Source of the DNA: Actinomycetota bacterium
Lineage (GTDB): Bacteria; Actinomycetota; Actinomycetes; S36-B12; UBA5976
Length of the DNA stretch: 15,637 nucleotides
Assembly (NCBI GenBank): GCA_947491175.1
Contig: CANLIF010000016.1
Span: forward strand, 1 to 15,637
Reading direction: 5' to 3'
Part shown: one piece after another, positions 1-6,936 of the stretch
Numbering within the stretch: the first letter of the stretch is position 1
How the letters are laid out: each line of letters starts with the position of its first letter
Notes under the pieces: model-generated
The model's database searches: none
What the model saw: the letters and a program-made list of their open reading frames with translations, nothing else
Told to the model about the DNA's origin: nothing
Translations under genes and position numbers: made by a program

Positions 1-460
1 CAAGATCAAGCAAAACCGCTATCCCGCTAACTTGTGCTCCGCACTCCTCGATTAAATCAATCGCAGCGCATGCTGTGCCACCGGTAGCCAGGACGTCATC
101 GACTATCAGTACCCGGTCATTTTTCGTCAAAGCATCTTGGTGGATTTCTATGGAATCTGCGCCGTACTCCAATTCATACTCTGCCCGATATGTAGCGCGA
201 GGCAACTTTCCGCTCTTGCGGATTGGCACAAAACCTAAGTGCATGTGAGTTGCTAAAGATGCACCCAAGATAAAACCTCGCGCTTCAACACCCACAATCT
301 GAGTGATCCCAGACTGGGCAAAACGAGCCGCTATTTCACTATTGACCCAGTGCGCTGCATCTGGATTACCCGATACTGGCGTTACATCTTTGAAAACCAC
401 ACCTGGCAATGGATAGTCAGGAATTTCTGCGATTAAAGCAGTAACTGCCGCGCGATCCAT
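1..460 (-). CDS. apt: adenine phosphoribosyltransferase, 3' end cut by window edge
   Basis: Purine salvage enzyme that converts adenine and PRPP to AMP and pyrophosphate in the cytoplasm. I translated 153 codons from ATG at 458-460; the frame stays open to the window edge, so only a short C-terminal part is missing (the family is about 170-180 residues). The PRPP-binding loop VLIVDDVLATGGT lies at residues 117-129, and the N-terminal IPDYPLPGVVFKD stretch and VEARGFILG (about 58-66) are typical of Apt. The start lies 2 bases after the secF stop, so it is almost certainly co-transcribed and translationally coupled. secDF-apt, usually followed by relA, is a known actinobacterial order; relA would lie outside the window. 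Confidence 0.95.
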   Translation of the reverse strand, partial: MDRAAVTALIAEIPDYPLPGVVFKDVTPVSGNPDAAHWVNSEIAARFAQSGITQIVGVEARGFILGASLATHMHLGFVPIRKSGKLPRATYRAEYELEYGADSIEIHQDALTKNDRVLIVDDVLATGGTACAAIDLIEECGAQVSGIAVLLDL

Positions 461-462
461 AA

Positions 463-1551
463 CTACTTGCCAGATCGACGAGAACGCGGTTTCTTAACTT
501 GTTGCTGTCTTGGACCTGCCGAAGCCACGATCGGCGCACCGATAGCAACGACAGGCTTCAAGTCATTGGAAGCATCACCAATTTTGCGTCTGGCCTGAAC
601 TCGTTTGGCTAGTGCAATGTTTTCTGCGGTGCGCTCCTTGATTTGGCACAAAAATGGCGTTGCAACGAAAATCGAGGAATAAGTACCAACGAGCATTCCA
701 ACAAATAGCGCTAACGCTAGATCGTTGAGAGTGCCAACACCTAGAAGTGAGACTCCAACAACCAAGATTGAGAGCACGGGCAACAACGCAACTACTGAGG
801 TGTTGATACTTCGAACCAAGGTTTGATTCAAAGCTAGGTTTGCAGATTCGCTATAAGTAGTACGCGAACCACCGTGAATACCCTTAGTGTTCTCCTTGAC
901 TTTATCGAAAACCACAACAGTGTCATAAAGCGAATAACCCAGAATAGTCAGGAATCCAATGACGCTGGCTGGCGTTACTTCGAATCCACTCAATGCATAG
1001 ATTCCTACCGTGATCAATACATCGTGTGCCAGAGCTACAAGCGCGGCCACCGCCATCGGCCACTCGAAATAAATCGATAGAAATATTGCAACCAGGATTA
1101 AGAAAACTAATAGCGCACGAAGTGCATTCTGAGTCACTTCATCGCCCCAACTCGGACCAACGAGTTGAACTTTAATGTTGCCTTCTTCTACTGCGAATGA
1201 TTTAGCCAATGCCGCGCTGAGGTCATTTGATGCCTCGGTTGAGAGTGCTGGAGTTTGGATTCGAACCGTTTTCCCACCAACAACTGTGACGGTGGATGGC
1301 GTCTCCCCTGCAGCTATGACAGCCTCTCGGGCTTGTGTTACCGATTGGTCGTTTGCAGAAGCTAACGGAACGGAAAACTCGGCACCGCCCTTGAATTCGA
1401 TACCAAGATTGAGACCGCGAACTCCTAGCGTTGCGATCGAAAGCGTAATCAAGATTGCGGAAACCAAATACCAAGTTTTACGGCGCCCCACAATGTTGTA
1501 CGAAACATCACCGCGGTAGAGGCTATTGCCAAGTTGACTCAAACTAGCCAT
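463..1551 (-). CDS. secF: protein translocase subunit SecF
   Basis: Membrane subunit of the SecDF complex, which uses proton motive force to help pull secreted proteins through SecYEG. The 362-residue protein has the expected plan: a first membrane segment at about 26-45, the IEFKGG motif (51-56) opening the external domain, then five membrane segments from about 143 to 302. GYSLYDTVVVFDKVKEN (205-221) and SINTS (248-252) are SecF signatures. The C-terminal 35 residues are basic (ending KKPRSRRSGK) and probably cytoplasmic. The ATG overlaps the secD stop by one base (TAATG), which indicates translational coupling and matched production of the two partners. Confidence 0.96.
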   Translation of the reverse strand: MASLSQLGNSLYRGDVSYNIVGRRKTWYLVSAILITLSIATLGVRGLNLGIEFKGGAEFSVPLASANDQSVTQAREAVIAAGETPSTVTVVGGKTVRIQTPALSTEASNDLSAALAKSFAVEEGNIKVQLVGPSWGDEVTQNALRALLVFLILVAIFLSIYFEWPMAVAALVALAHDVLITVGIYALSGFEVTPASVIGFLTILGYSLYDTVVVFDKVKENTKGIHGGSRTTYSESANLALNQTLVRSINTSVVALLPVLSILVVGVSLLGVGTLNDLALALFVGMLVGTYSSIFVATPFLCQIKERTAENIALAKRVQARRKIGDASNDLKPVVAIGAPIVASAGPRQQQVKKPRSRRSGK

Positions 1552-3116
1552 TAGTTAGCCTCCGATGTTGAACTATTAACCCCAAGTCGGGTTGGTGAAA
1601 CTCCAGTCCAGGACGAACCTGCGAGCATCCATTTTGAATTGCCAATTTTGGTTACTAAAGCCCGCGTGAACATGAAGGCAACTGCAATGTCTACGAGGGT
1701 AATTAGACCAAGTGTGAACGCAAAGCCACGAACACTTCCTACGGACAAGTAGTACAAGATTGCCGCACTCAGCAGCGAAACAAAGTCAGCTGCCAAAATT
1801 GTTCTTCGGGCTCGCATCCAGCCCTGATCAATGGCAACTCTTAAGCGCTTACCTTCCCGAATTTCATCTCGGATTCGCTCGAAGTAAATAATAAACGAGT
1901 CCGCTGTAATACCAATTGCAACAATTGCACCAGCCACACCCGACAATGTCAGAGTGAAACCGATTCCGCGGCCAAGGATGACGAACACAAGGTAGGTCAT
2001 TGCGGCTGCGGCCATCAAACTTAGTACCGCGATTACTCCTAGAGCTCGGTAGTAAACAAGTAGGTAGACAATAACGAGCAGTAATCCAAAGCCACCTGCT
2101 ATGAGCCCGGCTTTTAGTTGATCATTTCCAAGTGTCGGGGAAATCTGTTGAACTTCATCGACTTCAAGACCTATCGGAAGGGCTCCGTACTTCAAAACCT
2201 GAGCTAAAGCGCGAGCTTCATCAGCAGTGAACGATCCGGAGATGACCGCTGAGCCACCAAGAATGGCTTCATTGACCGATGGAGCACTGATTACAACACC
2301 ATCAAGGACGATTGCGAACTGGTCGTTTGGTGATTCCAGTGCGGAAAGTTTTGTAGTTGAGTCAGCGAATTTCTTTCCACCCGGCGTCGTCATCTTCAAC
2401 TCAACCTGCCATCCGCCAGCACCTTGCTGCGGTAGGCCCGCAGTTGCGCTGTCAATGTCAGTTCCAACTAAGTCAGCTGGAGCTAGAGCATATTTAACTG
2501 AGCCATCTTTTTCGCAGGTGATTAAGTATTGAGCAGGATCATCAGTTGAACCGCTGAGGACATCTGATTCGGAACAATTCAGGGCGGTAAATCTATCCGC
2601 AAAGTCACCGGATCCATCCACAGATTGGATGGGAGGTACTAGGAGTTCCGGAGCGACTGAAACTGTTGGGCTTGGATCAGGAGTTGCGCTCGGTGAAGTA
2701 CTTCCAGTTGGCGATGCACTTGGTTGCGGCGACCCAAAGTCAATCGCCAAAACTGGGCGGAAATTCAACTGTGCTGTGGTTTTAAGTTGATCAACCACGG
2801 TTCGACTAGTTTCACCAGGGATTGTCACAATGATCTTGGCACTGTTGCCACTACCTTGAATTGTTACTTCAGACTCGGCCACACCGAAACCATCGACACG
2901 TTGGCGAATAATCGAAATCGTTTGCGTGAGCTGGTCTTGCGTTAAAGTTTCTCCGGCTGCAACAGATGGAGACAGGATTACTTGAGTGCCACCACGCAGA
3001 TCAAGGCCCAGCTTGGGAGTGTGGCGCTCACCCGGAAGAAAGGTCCAAACGATTAATCCGATAATGCCAACGATAAAGATCAATAGGGATCGAACTGGAC
3101 GGTAATGCTGAGCCAC
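1551..3116 (-). CDS. secD: protein translocase subunit SecD
   Basis: Partner of SecF in the proton-driven Sec accessory complex of the cytoplasmic membrane. The 521-residue protein has a first membrane segment (about 9-27), the LGLDLRGGT motif (36-44), a large external domain and five membrane segments from about 335 to 488. GITADSFIIYFERI (402-415) is the conserved motif carrying the proton-relay region. Residues 129-152 form a Ser/Thr/Pro-rich low-complexity insert in the external domain, a feature also known from other actinobacterial SecD proteins. The start is GTG at 3114-3116, chosen because AAAAGG lies 8 bases upstream. The usual upstream neighbour yajC is missing from the 102-bp gap to ruvB. 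Confidence 0.95.
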   Translation of the reverse strand: MAQHYRPVRSLLIFIVGIIGLIVWTFLPGERHTPKLGLDLRGGTQVILSPSVAAGETLTQDQLTQTISIIRQRVDGFGVAESEVTIQGSGNSAKIIVTIPGETSRTVVDQLKTTAQLNFRPVLAIDFGSPQPSASPTGSTSPSATPDPSPTVSVAPELLVPPIQSVDGSGDFADRFTALNCSESDVLSGSTDDPAQYLITCEKDGSVKYALAPADLVGTDIDSATAGLPQQGAGGWQVELKMTTPGGKKFADSTTKLSALESPNDQFAIVLDGVVISAPSVNEAILGGSAVISGSFTADEARALAQVLKYGALPIGLEVDEVQQISPTLGNDQLKAGLIAGGFGLLLVIVYLLVYYRALGVIAVLSLMAAAAMTYLVFVILGRGIGFTLTLSGVAGAIVAIGITADSFIIYFERIRDEIREGKRLRVAIDQGWMRARRTILAADFVSLLSAAILYYLSVGSVRGFAFTLGLITLVDIAVAFMFTRALVTKIGNSKWMLAGSSWTGVSPTRLGVNSSTSEAN

Positions 3117-3218
3117 TTGTTAAGCCTTTTCGGATTTGAAGCTAATGATGATTAGTCACGTTAAAACGCCATGCTCCATAAGTTTAGTGGACAAATCCCA
3201 GGCCTCTGCGACTGCCCA
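3117..3218. other. ruvB-secD spacer without yajC
   Basis: This 102-bp spacer separates ruvB from secD on the minus strand. It contains the secD ribosome binding site (AAAAGG, 8 bases before the GTG) and a small inverted repeat, CTAAT-GATG-ATTAG, at 3142-3155. I see no credible promoter pair and no hairpin with a U-tract, so read-through from ruvB into secD is plausible. There is no room for a YajC gene (normally 90-120 codons), and the only short frame here is a seven-codon ATG frame without a matching product. Confidence 0.6.
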
Positions 3219-4259
3219 TCAGTCCGGTATTAACAGTTGGGCTGGCAGAACCTGATCGGGCGTTATCGGTGATTTTCTACCTAAAGCTGTCCAAGCTGCT
3301 GGAGTTGCAACCCGTCCTCGAGGTGTGCGAGTTATTAAGCCCTCACGGACTAAAAACGGCTCACATACAGTATCTACGGTCTCGGACTCCTCGCCTACCG
3401 CCAGAGCCAAAGTGGAAAGTCCGACGGGACCGCCATTGAACTTATCGATCAAGGCAATCAGGACTGCTCGGTCTAATCGGTCTAGTCCGAGTTCGTCTAC
3501 CTCGTAAAGTTCAAGTGCTGCCTGAGTCCGAGTTAGATTCAAGACTCCGTCGTGGTGGACTTGAGCGTAGTCCCGCGACCTGCGCAATAGTCGATTAGCA
3601 ATTCGCGGGGTACCACGTGACCTTCGGCTGAGTTCCGTGGCTGAATCAGAATTAATTGAAATGCCGAGTTGTTTTGCAGATCGCAGCACGATTGATTCCA
3701 GCTCAATCGGTTCGTAGTAATCCAGGTGTGCCGTAAAACCAAATCGATCCCGAAGTGGTGCTGGCAACATTCCAGAACGAGTAGTTGCACCTACCAAAGT
3801 AAATGGTGGAAGTTCAAGTGGAATTGAGGTTGCACCTGGCCCTTTACCCACCATGACATCAACTCGAAAATCTTCCATCGCCAAATACATCATCTCTTCG
3901 GCAGCCCGTGACATCCGATGGATTTCGTCCAAAAACAAAACTTCACCAGGCACCAAACTTGAAAGAATGCTTGCCAAGTCACCCGCGTGCTGAATTGTTG
4001 GACCACTTGTGATCCGAAGTGGCGCTCCAACTTCAGCCGCGATGATCATCGCCAAAGTTGTTTTGCCTAATCCGGGTGGACCCGACAACAGAATGTGATC
4101 GGCGCTGGCATTGCGCTGCTTGGCTGCGCTCAGAACTAGTTGTAACTGATCCTTAACACGTTTTTGACCAACGAATTCTGCTAATGAAGTAGGTCGTAAA
4201 GCAGCATCTGCCACACGCTCTTCAGTCGACAACTCCGGATTTACCATGCGATCATTCAT
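3219..4259 (-). CDS. ruvB: Holliday junction branch migration DNA helicase RuvB
   Basis: Hexameric AAA+ motor that drives branch migration of Holliday junctions together with RuvA. The 346-residue length is normal. Visible motifs are Walker A GPPGLGKT (60-67), Walker B VLFLDEIH (107-114), sensor 1 GATTR (157-161), the arginine-finger region LRDRFG (169-174), the sensor 2 segment RGTPRIANRLLRR (215-227), and the C-terminal winged-helix motifs GGPVGL (276-281) and TPRGRV (312-317). The ATG overlaps the ruvA stop by four bases (ATGA, 4256-4259). A second in-frame ATG four codons later is possible, but the overlapping one fits the operon pattern. It shares the LexA-controlled unit that starts at ruvC. 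Confidence 0.97.
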   Translation of the reverse strand: MNDRMVNPELSTEERVADAALRPTSLAEFVGQKRVKDQLQLVLSAAKQRNASADHILLSGPPGLGKTTLAMIIAAEVGAPLRITSGPTIQHAGDLASILSSLVPGEVLFLDEIHRMSRAAEEMMYLAMEDFRVDVMVGKGPGATSIPLELPPFTLVGATTRSGMLPAPLRDRFGFTAHLDYYEPIELESIVLRSAKQLGISINSDSATELSRRSRGTPRIANRLLRRSRDYAQVHHDGVLNLTRTQAALELYEVDELGLDRLDRAVLIALIDKFNGGPVGLSTLALAVGEESETVDTVCEPFLVREGLITRTPRGRVATPAAWTALGRKSPITPDQVLPAQLLIPD

Positions 4260-4852
4260 GCGCCGGCCAGAATTTGTAATGCTCTACGAAGCAGCTCTGG
4301 CGTTAACTGTGAGTCAGTTACACCTTCTTCGATCACCGCAGTGATTGCGCGCTGTGCATCGCGAGGTGACCAACCCAACCCGAGTAGGCCTTGTTCAACC
4401 TGAACCTGCCATTGCGCTTCCTTACTTGAGCTACGCTTGGCGCCCGAAGTTGGAATGCCGATTCGATCCTTAAGTTCAAGGACTAAGCGCTGCGCACCTT
4501 TTGCCCCCACACCAGGTGTTTGCTTAAGTCGAGCCAAATCTTCGTTGCCGATTGCATTTCGAAGTTCATCGGCAGGAAGTGACGAGAGGATGGTGAAAGC
4601 CAACTTGGGACCAAATCCCGAAACACCCTGCACCACTTCAAACATCTCGCGGTTCTCTGAGTTTGTAAAACCGAACAACGTCAATGAATCTTCACGCACA
4701 ATCAACGATGTAAAAAGTGTGATCTCTTGGTCGATTCGAGCTTGCGAGATGGTGTCGGGCGAACACATAACAGTCATACCAACTCCACCAATTACAACGA
4801 CAAGTGAATCTAATCTGATTTCTAGTACTGGGCCACGTAAGGATGAAATCAT
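4256..4852 (-). CDS. ruvA: Holliday junction DNA-binding protein RuvA
   Basis: Tetrameric protein that holds the four-way junction flat and recruits RuvB. I start it at ATG 4850-4852, giving 198 residues beginning MISSLRG, the classic RuvA N-terminus. The longer open frame to 4927 would add 25 residues that lie in ruvC and have no family counterpart. Domain I is the N-terminal OB fold (about 1-65). Domain II holds two helix-hairpin-helix motifs, VSGFGPKLA and TPGVGAKGAQRL, and domain III is the RuvB-binding tail (about 145-198). The start overlaps the ruvC stop as ATGA (4849-4852), and its own stop overlaps ruvB in the same way. Confidence 0.96.
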   Translation of the reverse strand: MISSLRGPVLEIRLDSLVVVIGGVGMTVMCSPDTISQARIDQEITLFTSLIVREDSLTLFGFTNSENREMFEVVQGVSGFGPKLAFTILSSLPADELRNAIGNEDLARLKQTPGVGAKGAQRLVLELKDRIGIPTSGAKRSSSKEAQWQVQVEQGLLGLGWSPRDAQRAITAVIEEGVTDSQLTPELLRRALQILAGA

Positions 4853-5376
4853 CGAGCACTCACAGCTGCTTGTTTTGCCAAATGTTCTGCGATCCGACTC
4901 TTGCCGTGACCCTTCCAGGCATGGCAAAGCGCAAGCGCTAAAGCATCCGCTGCGTCAGCAGACTTTGGCGGTTCGGGAAGATTCAGTAATCGAGTAACCA
5001 TTGAAGTTATCTGTACCTTGTCTGCGCGACCATAACCGGTAACTGCTGCCTTCACTTCGGTTGGCGTATACATAGCAACATCGAGTTGATTTCGAGCTGC
5101 GATAACCATCGCAACCGCGCTAGCTTGCGCAGTGCCCATTGCTGTTCGCACATTGTGCTGACTAAAAACACGTTCGAGTGCGACTGCATCTGGCTTATAG
5201 GTAGCAAATAGTTCGTTGAGCCCAGTTTCAAGTTCTAACAGCCTCATCGGTAACTCATTTGCACTGGGGGTACGAAGTACGTGGACAGCGACAAATGAGG
5301 CACGACGGTTTTCGTTGAGATCAACGATCCCAACGCCACAGCGCGTTAAACCTGGGTCGATTCCCAAAATTCGCAT
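4849..5376 (-). CDS. ruvC: crossover junction endodeoxyribonuclease RuvC
   Basis: Dimeric resolvase that cuts Holliday junctions symmetrically. The 175 residues show the RNase H-like fold signature GIDPGLTRCG at the N-terminus and all four acidic catalytic positions: Asp7, Glu68 (in ALERVF), Asp141 and Asp144 (in SADAADALA). The ATG at 5374-5376 is preceded by a strong GGAGG (5381-5385) with a 4-base gap, and an out-of-frame ATG overlaps that gap. A perfect SOS operator abuts the ribosome binding site, so ruvC is the first gene of a DNA-damage-inducible ruvC-ruvA-ruvB unit. LexA control of ruvC is also known in Mycobacterium tuberculosis. Confidence 0.96.
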   Translation of the reverse strand: MRILGIDPGLTRCGVGIVDLNENRRASFVAVHVLRTPSANELPMRLLELETGLNELFATYKPDAVALERVFSQHNVRTAMGTAQASAVAMVIAARNQLDVAMYTPTEVKAAVTGYGRADKVQITSMVTRLLNLPEPPKSADAADALALALCHAWKGHGKSRIAEHLAKQAAVSAR

Positions 5377-5384
5377 TCATCCTC

Positions 5385-5398
5385 CGAACATCTGTTCG
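5385..5398 (-). promoter_or_regulatory. LexA operator (SOS box) of ruvCAB
   Basis: The minus strand reads CGAACAGATGTTCG, which fits every position of the Gram-positive/actinobacterial LexA consensus CGAACRNRYGTTYG. It ends at the first base of the ruvC GGAGG and sits 8 bases upstream of the ATG. Bound LexA here would therefore block transcription start or early elongation. Function is inferred from the match and from the recombination-repair genes it precedes. Confidence 0.85.
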
Positions 5399-5415
5399 AA
5401 AGCCTATGGCATAAG

Positions 5416-5444
5416 TGAGCAAAAGTGCAGGATTTGGGTGTCAA
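5416..5444 (-). promoter_or_regulatory. possible ruvC promoter, weak -10
   Basis: A perfect TTGACA -35 hexamer is present on the minus strand at 5439-5444. The hexamer 17 bases downstream, TGCTCA (5416-5421), is a poor -10 match, so the exact promoter is uncertain. The LexA box lies 17 bases beyond it, where it would cover the early transcribed region. I report it because TTGACA sits in the right part of the spacer; a different start in this AT-richer stretch is equally possible. Confidence 0.3.
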
Positions 5445-5510
5445 TTGGGCAGCTTTGGACGATACCGAAGGCAAAATTCCCTAATTTGATGGGTCTTTTT
5501 GGCCACTAAA

Positions 5511-5550
5511 TAGTCGGAAAGTTCCGCTAGAACTTCATCGGAAATGTCGA
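5511..5550 (-). repeat. displaced second copy of the yebC 3' end
   Basis: This 40-bp segment matches 5578-5617 (the last 12 codons and stop region of yebC) at 38 of 40 positions, at a distance of 67 bp. Read on the minus strand it encodes DISDEVLAELSD again. The two differences (GAG/GAA, TCT/TCC) are both silent third-base changes, but here the stop codon is replaced by TAT. The frame then stays open until a TGA at 5441-5443. The whole open stretch 5444-5569 is 42 codons with no good start, so it is probably a relic and not a gene. Confidence 0.85.
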
Positions 5551-5569
5551 ACTTACTGTCGAAATTTCC
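5540..5569 (-). other. imperfect hairpin just after yebC
   Basis: Inverted repeat directly downstream of the yebC stop: GGAAAT, one mismatch, TCGA, an 8-base loop, TCGA, mismatch, ATTTCC. Part of its 3' arm (minus-strand sense) belongs to the displaced yebC tail. No U-tract follows, so it is not a standard intrinsic terminator. It could be a transcript-end or processing structure, or a by-product of the duplication. Confidence 0.4.
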
Positions 5570-5576
5570 TCAACCG

Positions 5577-6329
5577 CTAGTCAGAAAGCTCCGCTAGAAC
5601 TTCATCGGAAATGTCGATGTTCGTGAACACATTTTGAACGTCATCCACGTCTTCTAATGCTTCAATCAGGGCAAAAACCTTGCGGGCGGTATCAGCATCG
5701 ACTGGAACTGTCAGGTTTGGAACGAAAGTAGATTCTGCTGACTCATAGTCGATCCCGGCATTTTGCAGCGCCTTACGAACTGCTACCACGTCTTTGGAAT
5801 CACTAATAACTTCGATGCTGCCGCCATGATCGTTTACTTCCTCGGCACCGGCCTCTAGCACCGCATCCATAATCTTTTCTTCGGTTGACGCTCCCTGCGG
5901 CACCATCACTACGCCTTTGCGTTCGAACATGTAAGACACCGAGCCAGGATCAGCCATGTTGCCACCATTTCTCGTAACAGCCACTCGAGTATCTGAGGCA
6001 GCGCGATTGCGGTTATCTGTCAGACATTCGATCAGCAGCGCAACGCCGTTTGGTCCATAACCTTCGTACATGATGGTTTGGTAATCTGCGCCACCTGCTT
6101 CAACTCCCGAGCCGCGCTTTACTGCGCGATCAATATTGTCATTAGGAACTGAACTCTTTTTCGCTTTTGTGATTGCGTCGAAAAGTGTTGGGTTTGCAGA
6201 AGTGTCTCCCCCGCCAAGTCTGGCCGCTACTTCGATGTTCTTAATTAACTTGGCAAAGAGTTTGCCGCGACGAGAGTCAATGACGGCCTTTTTGTGCTTG
6301 GTTGTTGCCCATTTGGAATGCCCACTCAT
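5577..6329 (-). CDS. yebC: YebC/TACO1-family translation factor
   Basis: Cytoplasmic YebC/PmpR/TACO1 family protein. The family was long annotated as a transcriptional regulator and is now linked to relief of ribosome stalling at proline-rich stretches. At 250 residues it has normal length. The N-terminus MSGHSKWATTKHKKAVIDSRRGKLFAKL is the family hallmark, RAVKRGSG is the conserved central motif and SYMFERKG begins the later domain. The C-terminus is acidic, ending AELSD. The ATG overlaps the pdxT stop as ATGA (6326-6329). Its last 12 codons and the bases around the stop occur a second time 67 bp downstream. Position between pdxT and ruvC is the usual actinobacterial one. Confidence 0.95.
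   Translation of the reverse strand: MSGHSKWATTKHKKAVIDSRRGKLFAKLIKNIEVAARLGGGDTSANPTLFDAITKAKKSSVPNDNIDRAVKRGSGVEAGGADYQTIMYEGYGPNGVALLIECLTDNRNRAASDTRVAVTRNGGNMADPGSVSYMFERKGVVMVPQGASTEEKIMDAVLEAGAEEVNDHGGSIEVISDSKDVVAVRKALQNAGIDYESAESTFVPNLTVPVDADTARKVFALIEALEDVDDVQNVFTNIDISDEVLAELSD
5578..5617 (-). repeat. parental copy of the 40-bp repeat inside yebC
   Basis: In-gene member of the 40-bp direct repeat, covering the yebC codons for DISDEVLAELSD plus two bases of the TAG stop. It differs from the copy at 5511-5550 only at two silent sites (5583 and 5589 here). No similarity continues beyond position 5617 or before 5578. Confidence 0.85.
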
Positions 6330-6931
6330 ACTGACCTCACCATGTCTACGAAGTACTTATGAATTCTTAAGTCGGAAGTTAACTCAGGGTGAAACGATGT
6401 AGCCAATAGGTTATCTTGCCTTACCGCCACAATTTGATCAGCACCAGTTAAGGAACTGTCAGCCGGGATTGCTGCCAAAACTTCAACTGCTGAGCTGGCT
6501 GCTTCAACCAAGGGTGCGCGGATAAAAACCGCATGGTAATCCGGTTTACCGATAGCCGAAATGTGTAAGTCAATTTCAAACGAATCAACTTGCCGCCCGA
6601 ACGCATTGCGTTTAGCCGTAATGCTCAAACCGCCGATTGTTTCTTGATCTGGCCGACCATCTGAAATTGAATCAGCAAGCATGATCAATCCAGCGCAAGA
6701 TCCGTACATGGGCACCTGAGTGCGAAGTTCCCGAAGCGGTCCAAACAGGTCGTTTTTAACCGCAAGAATACTCATAGTTGTTGATTCGCCGCCAGGGATT
6801 ACCAATCCCGCGATTCCTTTGAGTTGCTCAGCGGTCTTAACTAGCCGAACTTCAACGTCTAACTGCTCCAGGCAATGTGCGTGTTCTCGCACGTCACCTT
6901 GGATTGCGAGAACCCCAATTACTGGGGACAT
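6326..6931 (-). CDS. pdxT: pyridoxal 5'-phosphate synthase glutaminase subunit PdxT
   Basis: Class I glutamine amidotransferase that hydrolyses glutamine and channels ammonia to PdxS for PLP synthesis (the DXP-independent vitamin B6 route). The 201 residues carry the catalytic triad: Cys79 in the nucleophile elbow GSCAG (77-81), and His181 and Glu183 in FHPEL (180-184). PGGEST (46-51) forms the oxyanion and substrate region, and GVLAIQGDVREH is the typical N-terminus. It starts 5 bases after the pdxS stop and overlaps yebC by four bases, so it is coupled to both. PdxS and PdxT act as a 12:12 complex, which fits this tight pairing. Confidence 0.97.
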   Translation of the reverse strand: MSPVIGVLAIQGDVREHAHCLEQLDVEVRLVKTAEQLKGIAGLVIPGGESTTMSILAVKNDLFGPLRELRTQVPMYGSCAGLIMLADSISDGRPDQETIGGLSITAKRNAFGRQVDSFEIDLHISAIGKPDYHAVFIRAPLVEAASSAVEVLAAIPADSSLTGADQIVAVRQDNLLATSFHPELTSDLRIHKYFVDMVRSV

Positions 6932-6936
6932 GGCAA

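Noticed and set aside
1175..1519. 114-codon plus-strand open frame antisense to secF
   Set aside because: Opposite a well-conserved secF segment; the open frame follows from codon composition and shows no domain.
3142..3155. Small palindrome CTAATGATGATTAG as an operator
   Set aside because: Five-base arms are expected by chance in a spacer this size, and no known regulator site matches.
4853..4927. Upstream extension of ruvA to 4927
   Set aside because: The added 25 residues overlap ruvC and precede the classic MISSLRG start, which has an ATGA coupling to ruvC.
4437..4997. 186-codon plus-strand open frame across ruvA and ruvC
   Set aside because: It lies antisense to two genes with complete family motifs, has a composition unlike a folded protein and lacks a convincing ribosome binding site.
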